From: Scalesia atractyloides
Taxonomy: Eukaryota > Streptophyta > Magnoliopsida > Asterales > Asteraceae
NCBI GenBank assembly: GCA_947069175.1
Contig: CAMTDV010000027.1
Span: forward strand, 38,019,369 to 38,083,368
Direction: 5' to 3'
DNA: 64,000 nucleotides
The notes below the pieces were generated by a model. The model made no database searches and was not told the DNA's origin. It saw only the letters and a list, made by a program, of their open reading frames with translations. The position numbers were made by a program, and so were the translations under genes. Shown here piece after piece: positions 57,642 through 64,000 of the stretch; position 1 is the first letter of the stretch; the number at the start of each line of letters is the position of its first letter.

Positions 57642-60600
57642 GTGTTTTCTTCTTCAAGGTTGTCTTCAAATTTTTTCTTTTCTTTGCGTCTAAAGGCTTT
57701 CATAGGGCCTGAGTCTGCCTCTGGTGCTGGGGCTTCGACCCCCTTGCCGACGTGTAAGTTGAGCCAGCAAGTGTTTGAGGATATCGTTTCTGGTTTCCCC
57801 CAACTCGGGGGCCTGGTTACTGATTGACGATGAAATAGCCGCCGATGCTCCGGCAGGCTATATCACATTTTTATGATTTTTTCGGTGAAGGTAACTTCCG
57901 GTTGCCTATCACCAAGTTTTTCCTTGAAGTTCGGCAGTACTACGACTTCGACCTCTCCCAGTTGAATCCAATGGGGATGGTGATAATAAAGCACTTTGAG
58001 TTTTTGTGCCGGTCGACGGGGTCTGTTCCCACCATCGACCGTTTCCGCATTTTTTACCAACTCCATTGTTCAATGGGGTTTTATTCTTTCCAGCACAGTG
58101 CGCAGGCACGTAAAATTTTGCTCTCTCCTCACAAGCCTTTCCATGATTGAAAGGCAAAATTCTTTTTTGCAAAAGCCGATGTAATTCCTGTGCCTTTGAC
58201 GTTCCGGGGGCCGGATGAGATTCCGGCGGAGACCATCCCTATACAAGTGTTGGACCCCTGGTATACATATCTGAAGAAGATCCCGGCAATTCAGTTGTCG
58301 GAGAGGAGACTGGTGGCGGCGGGGATGAGTCTGCTGTGGAAACCCGACTGTCGGTACCAGCCAGTCTATGTGGAGCGGGACCGGAGTAAGTCTTCTTATT
58401 CTGTTGTGTTTTCTTGACTTTGAGTTGTTTGTAGGCTAACATGCATGTGTTTTCTTGTAGGGGCCCCACTGTTTTTGGCCGCCTTCCAGAGGAACGAAGG
58501 GCGGATCGAAAGGCTCCCCTTGGCCCAGATGAGCCCACTTGGTACACGCAGTTCCTAGGTAATTTTGCCCTAATCAAAGATGCGGACCTGGATGCTCCCG
58601 TGCCTTCAACTGTTAAGTTCCTGTTGTTGAATATTGCAACTTTGCAAGTGACTTGTGCACTTTTATGCTGTGATGCAGGCGCTCTTAAGGATTTGGGCAT
58701 TGGCCCAGATCACAAGAAAAAGCGACACGTAGGGTCCAGCGCGGTAGTTGAGAAGGAGGTGACTCAACCCGGGGCGGGCTCTCTCAAAGGTAAGCGCGTT
58801 GTATCTGACAAGTGGAAAGCTTATGTAGTCATGTCTTACTCATGGGAGGGTCTTGATCCTGTAGGTGCGAAGAAGACTACACCAAAGCCGGTGGTTATCC
58901 CGATCGCCAAACCTACTAGTCCTGTGGACGCTGAGGCCAGCCCAGAAGTGCCTCTTAAGCGAAAGAGGCGTCCGAATGAGGACTTCTCCGCACAACCACC
59001 TAAAAAGGTTGCGCGTAAACATATGGGGAAGAAGGCGGATCTGGGGACATTAACTGCTAAGATATCCCTCGGTAATTTTGATAACTTTCACTATTTTCTT
59101 CATATGTCTATGTCATGAATGACTAACCTTTGTTGTTGCGCAGTGGGTGATGAGTGGGTTTTTGTGGAATCCAGCACATGCTCCGCGCCCATTGATTCTC
59201 GCATGACCCCAGCTGGTGGTCGAGGCGAATACTATGCTACTGGGGCAGATGAACCGGTAATGGTGAGGGAAAGGCCTCACGTGGTGGTGGAAGGTTTCGG
59301 TATGGGTACTAATGTGGGTTCTATGGCGATGGAAGAACACGCGCAGGTGGGAGGGAACCACAGGTCGTGGTGGAACGCCCTGTGGTTGTTGTTGAGGAAT
59401 CGCGGGTGGAGTTTGAAGAACCCGCGGTTGATGTGGAGGAAACGGGGTTCGTTGTGGAAGAACCCGTTGTGGTGGCGGAAGAATGCACGCATCCGGCTAG
59501 TGGGAACGACTTCCGTCCAGGATGCTCAGACCGGTGCTCCATAAGTGAAGCATACGGAGGAACCGGCACCCGGGGTGGCGCGGGGGGTTCTGGTAGAAGC
59601 CCTTCCGCCGAAGAGTCTCCAATCTTCCCGGATGAACTCCGGGGGATTATTATTACAGGTCATACTCCTCCGCTCAAGCTAAAGAGATTCACACTCCTGT
59701 GTGGAAATTAGAGAAAGGAGATGACTTTTCTCACTAGCCGGCGTGCCGTGAGTTTTTTAAGGGAGCTTTCCTTCCAGCGGAGTACGTGTTCTTTCTGGTC
59801 ATGAAGAAGAGGAAAGTACCACACGTACCTCCAAGCAGCTGCAAGGTCCGCCTTTGTGACTTACAAGATTGTTCGTGAATGGCGGGGCTTGCTGAAGCAA
59901 AAGAAAGGTAAAGAGCAAGCCCAAGTGGCTGCGCGTGTAGCTGCAGTGCAGGCAAAGGAGACTGCCTACGCCGACAACCAGCGAGCTGAAGAATGGGCCA
60001 CGCTGGGATGGAAGAGACGGGCCGAATCCTCTGACGCCAAACTTGCGGATGAGCGCAGGTTGTGGAAAGAGGCTTGTGATGCTGAGAGATGAACTGGACC
60101 AGTTGCGCGCTGATGTGGCATGGGAGAAGAAAGAGAAGGAGGCGGTGGCTGCCGCGGCTGCAAAGGCTAGTGTGCAACACGCACATAGTGAGCAGAAGGA
60201 GGTACCCCTTGTCTTTGTGCTCACGCATTGTTGATATTAATAAATTATGATGCTAACCTTGTTGTGAACAAATAGGTTGAAGCTTGCGCTACTTTGGAGA
60301 GCACCAAGAAAGACCTTCAAGTAGCCTTGGTGAGAAGGCTGAGCTTCAGCGCAGGCTACAAGTCGTGGAAGTGAAGGTGGAGGCGGGCGAGAAAAAATTG
60401 GAGGATAGCAAAGACGCCCGCGCCATCTCTGAGTCGTTGGTGGAGTCGTTGACCAACAACATATTGGGGCTTCAACAGCATGGAATTGTCAATGTAAGTA
60501 CTCCGCTTGTTTCTTGATCATTATGTGATGGCTTTAAATTTTTCTTTGAATTTACAGATTGCAAACTCCATTCTGAACTCTGCAGAGTTAGATGGCGCAG

Positions 60601-60836
60601 TGGCCAAGCTAGTGGTTGTTGCGCTCCATGATGGGCATGCGCAAGGCTATGCTGAGTGTGCGCAATACGTCACTCATGCATTGGACGTTCCATGGGATTC
60701 CAGCTATGCTTCCACCCATGGAGTCAATACTGGAGCTGTTTTCAAGAGGGCACAACAAGGGTATAACCGTCTTGATATCCCAGCATTGGAATTGGTGAGC
60801 GAGGCACTAACCCACGATGACTTCGTCGATCCTTGA
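57642..60836 (+). pseudogene. Antisense spliced ORF of a Tat-type element ('gypsy-type transposase-like' family)
   Basis: Runs against the element's own pol and converges with it. Blocks: FGEGNFRLPITKFFLEVRQY, NPMGMVIIKHFEFLCRSTGS, FRIFYQLHCSMGFYSFQHSA and KAKFFFAKADVIPVPLTFRG (57890-58210), the signature of the family. Then introns with good GT-AG ends: 58386-58460, one ending at 58678, 59072-59143, 60202-60275 and 60494-60557. Later exons give LKDLGIGPDHKKKRH, KWKAYVVMSYSWEGLDPV, PLKRKRRPNEDFSAQPPKKV, a Val/Glu-rich stretch, a coiled coil (KEQAQVAARVAAVQAKETAY) and the end IANSILNSAELDGAVAKLVV ... HDDFVDP stop at 60836. Frameshifts near 57825 and 57880, a TGA in place of Trp at 58148, and a shift in exon 2 make it a pseudogene here. 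Function unknown. Confidence 0.8.
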
Positions 60837-61265
60837 AGGATACATTTCCGGAAGAAGCCGAGACCGCTGCTGATGAAGTCTAGTGTAGGACCCTTAATGT
60901 AATATCTTTGTAGGATCTTTGGTTGTGCCGCCCACTGCGTGGTTTTGTAAATATTTTTATCTTTAATGAAATGTTTCTTCCTAGTTACAATATTTACGTG
61001 AAATAGACAAACTTTGTGTAGGTATAGCGAATGAAACTGGTAATGAACTCGTGTATGAACATCAGCTCCCATGCGCGTCTCATAGGTAGTGACTTAGGGT
61101 TCAAGAGTCATTGTATACCAAGGTGTTTTGGCGTATGCCCAAAGTAGTTCCGCACATTTGTAACAAAACATTAAGAAAAAATAAATCATGTGACTCTTGT
61201 CTTTATTACACAATGGGGCGTAAGAGCCATATACAGAGTAAACAAATGATAATGAACTTGCAAGT
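60837..61265. other. Convergent intergenic gap between antisense ORF and pol
   Basis: AATGAAAT at 60965 may serve as poly(A) signal for the plus-strand gene. No ORF of note, and no terminator-like structure stands out. Confidence 0.5.
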
Positions 61266-64000
61266 TTACATGTAGCACCGCCTTAGCTGCTGCGCGTTCC
61301 ATGTCCTAGGGATGTTTGTTCCATCTAGGCGCTTAAGGGTGTATGCGCCTTTTCTTAGAACTTCATGGATAACATAAGGACCTTCCCATTTGGGTGCTAG
61401 TTTTCCAGGACGTTCAGCGTTAGACGCCTCGTTGTCACGTAGAACAAAGTCACTCGATAAAAAGTTACATATGTGGACTCGCGCATTGTATTAATTTCGA
61501 GCTTGGACTTGTATTTTTCCTCGTCGATGGCAGCGTTTTCACGCCTTTCTTCTAGTAAGTCCAATCAAGTCTGCGCTCATCTTCATTGTTTTGGTTTTGC
61601 GTAGGGAGCATGCGTGGTGATGGGAGGCCTATCTCTGCGGGAATTACTGCCTCCGTCCCATACATGAGGCTAAAAGGAGTTTCGCCAGTGCTGGTTTTAG
61701 GCATGGTTCGATGAGCCCAGAAGATGCTTGGCAAGTCGTCTACCCAGCCTCTACGCGCTGTACCCAACCTCGTCTTGATCCCTTCGACTATGCTTTTGTT
61801 AATTCTTTCCACTTGGTCGTTCCCTTGGGGGTGCGCGGCCGAAGTGAATACGTGCTCGATATGCATTTCTTTCATCCATTGCTGCAGCACTTCAGCTGCG
61901 AAATTGAGACCGTTACCACTAACTATGCGCAGGGGTAACCCAAAGCGGCATATAATGTGTTCCCATATCAACTTTCGCACTACAGTTGTTGTGGTGGATA
62001 CAAGGGGTTTGGCTTCTACCCATTTAGTGAAATAATCGACTGCAATGATTATGAACTTCACCGCTCCTGGAGCATCTGTGAATGGTCCTACCATATCGAT
62101 TGCCCATTGTTGAAAAGGCCCCGCTGTTGTCACCGGGATCAGAGGATTCTTGGGGCACAGTGTCTTTTGAGCGTGGCGCTCGCATGACACGCATTTACAT
62201 AGTGTTTCGACCGCATCAAGGTGCTTGCCAGGCCAATAGTAACCGGCATTCATGATCTTTGCCACGACCATGCGCGGGCCAGTGTGAATTCCGCATAACC
62301 CTTCGTGTATTTCGCGGATCAAGTACTGCGTGTCTTGCGGATCAACGCAACGGAGGAGTGGCCCAAGGTATGACTTTCGGTATAAGATACCATTTGCCAT
62401 TTCATAGTTGAGTGCCTTGTTTTTGACTTTCCTTGCTTCCGCTTTGTTTTCGGGGAGGCTCCCATGTTGCAAGAACATAATAATGGGGGACATCCAAGAC
62501 GGATTTCCCACTTCAATGATGTTGACTTGCTGCAAAGGAATAGAAGGGTTTTTAAGTACCTCAATGCGCACCTCGTGCGCAAGGTGCTTGAAGCTTGTAG
62601 CGGCTAACTTGCTGAGAGCGTCGGCGTGTTTGTTCTCGCTTCGATTGACATGGGTTATTTTGAAGTGTTGGAATTTGGTTATTAAGGTTGCGCCTGTTCT
62701 AGATACAAGGCCATTACCTAACCTTTTGCATCGTACAGGCTGTTGACCTGTCTGGCGACTAAGAGGGAGTCGAGGTGGGCCTCCAAATTCTGCGCACCCA
62801 TTTTGATTGCTAACCGAAGGCCTGCAAGGAACGCTTCATATTCAGCTTCATTATTGGTACTTTTAAAGTCCAATCTGATGGCCTAAGTGAATTCTTCATT
62901 GTCGGGGCTTATTAAGCGAAGACCTGCCCCTTCGCCATCATTATTGGATGCGCCGTTGGTATGAAGTGTCCATGCGCGGTCATCTGTACCGGCGTTGGGT
63001 TCTGTACAAGTTCACACTCTTGCGCTTTATTCTGCGGCACTTCCGGAATGAAATCAGCCAGTATCTGGCCCTTATTGTTGGGCGTGGTTTATACACGATA
63101 TTGTGTCCACCAAGCTCAATCGCCCATTTTGCTAGCCGACCAGATATGTCTGGTTTCGACAAAATTTGGCCTAAATGATAGTTCGAGAGAACTGTTATTT
63201 CGTGGCCGGAAAAATATCGGTGCAACTGCCGGGATGCATGGACCAAAGCTAGAGCAAGCTTTTCCATCATGGGATATTAGTCTCTGGGTCGGTGAGCATC
63301 TTGCTGACGTAGTAGATCGGAGTCTGAACTCCTGCGCACTCTACTAGCAGGACTGCTCCCAGAGTGATATCTGATGCGGAATGGTAAAGTATCAGTGGCT
63401 TATTCTTCTGTGGCGCGGTGAGCATTGGTAGCTGGATTAACCACTCCTTCATTTTGGTGAAGGCTTTCTTCGCATCCGGAGTCCACTGAAACTTGTTTTT
63501 CTTCACACAATTCCGCAAAGTGCTGATGAATGGGTAGGATTCCATCGTGTGGTTGGCCAGGAACCTGTTCAGCGCCAGCCGCCCCACTAACTGCTGCATT
63601 TCTTTGATAGTTGAGGGTGATGACATATGTTGAATTGCTTCCACTTTATCGGGATTGACTTTGAAGCCATCGCGTGTAATGATGAATCTCAAAAATTTGC
63701 CTTCCTCCATTTCAAAATAGCACTTGCTTGGGTTCAGCTTAAGATTTGCCTTGCGCAAGGAGGCAAACGTTTTTTGAATGTTTACCAGTATCTTCTCCTC
63801 ATCCGAGCTCTTGATGACGAGGTCATCAATATATACTTCCATGGTTTCATCAATTTCATCCCCGAAGACATGGTCCATTAAACGTTGATAGGTGGCTCCT
63901 GCATTGCGCAATCTGAAGGGCATTTTTGTGTAGCAGAAAATGCCCTTGTCTATTCGGAATGCGGTCTTGTCTTCATCTTCTTTCTTCATTTGGATTTGGT
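61266..64000 (-). pseudogene. Tat/Ogre-type gypsy pol (RT, RNase H, extra RNase H, integrase), runs off right edge
   Basis: From the right edge: RT with FCYTKMPFRLRNAGATYQRL and the catalytic MEVYIDDLVIKS intact (about 63840), FLRFIITRDGFKVNPDKVEA, then the connection and RNase H (HYFSG-type HRYFSGHEITVLSNYHLGQI, about 63210). Next comes an additional RNase H, AWTLHTNGASNNDGEGAGLR (about 62975), where the first catalytic Asp is Asn (AAC at 62957-62955), then TNNEAEYEAFLAGLRLAI with Glu kept. Integrase (62571-61552): zinc-binding CVSCERHAQKTLC, WAIDMVGPF, VSGNGLNF (second Asp changed to Gly at 61917-61915), QVERINKSIVEGIKTRL. The C-terminal WEGPYVIHEVLRKGAYTLKR ends RRCYM, stop at 61268-61266. 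Frame changes at 63270, 62900, 62730, 62590 and 61550. Gag-protease and 5' LTR lie outside. Confidence 0.88.

Noticed and set aside
58239..58700. 153-codon minus frame
   Set aside because: Overlaps recognisable plus-strand exons with splice sites; no motif of its own.
59734..60228. 164-codon and 141-codon minus frames
   Set aside because: Antisense shadows of the coiled-coil exon of the plus-strand antisense ORF.

Overview
This is a plant nuclear repeat cluster, most likely from the daisy family (Asteraceae). The placement is an inference from the transposon families I recognise: long-LTR Tekay-type Ty3/gypsy elements, a Sirevirus-type copia with a large env-like ORF, and a Tat/Ogre-type gypsy carrying an antisense 'gypsy-type transposase-like' ORF. 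I see no intact host gene, no rRNA or tRNA gene, and nothing bacterial. Most coding stretches are frameshifted transposon remains nested in one another.

Layout. (1) 1-11.3 kb: the 5' part of a minus-strand Tekay-like element (gag domain, N-terminal ORF1, iMet primer site, 5' LTR). One solo LTR is nested in its ORF1 (plus strand, 1540-4562) and another in its LTR (minus strand, 5885-9266). (2) 11.3-12.06 kb: copia gag remnant. (3) 12.06 to about 27.5 kb: one large minus-strand Helitron with a recognisable CTAG/hairpin 3' end, a broken Rep-helicase gene (14.0-18.8 kb), a copia env-like ORF between direct repeats (20.8-26.1 kb), exon-like fragments near the presumed 5' end, a foldback MITE, and at least seven copies of a repeat built on ATCAGTGGTT. 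A paralogous segment at 44.0-44.6 kb looks like the same target site without the Helitron. (4) 27.6-35.6 kb: MITE, old gypsy debris, and an Athila-like LTR split by a Tekay solo LTR with a perfect 5-bp target duplication. (5) 35.6-37.3 kb: minus-strand Tekay pol 3' half (RNase H end, integrase, chromodomain-like tail). (6) 37.4-50.97 kb: two opposed copies of a second gypsy family, enclosing a further solo LTR, a MITE with a G-rich core, the empty-site paralog and TA tracts; the right copy carries a decayed gag-pol. (7) 50.97-55.2 kb: internally deleted Sirevirus-like copia, minus strand. (8) 55.3-64 kb: a gypsy LTR piece, then the 3' LTR, antisense ORF and pol of a Tat-type element that runs out of the window on the right.

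How the parts fit. The Tekay LTRs share a U3 design: a minisatellite in which nearly every unit holds the W-box core TTGAC, then a palindrome-bearing GC-rich stretch, then a TATA box. The Tat element has convergent transcription units: pol on the minus strand and a spliced antisense ORF with its own TATA on the plus strand. Catalytic substitutions (integrase Asp to Gly, RNase H Asp to Asn, one RT Asp to Tyr) and many frameshifts show that the elements here are inactive as read.
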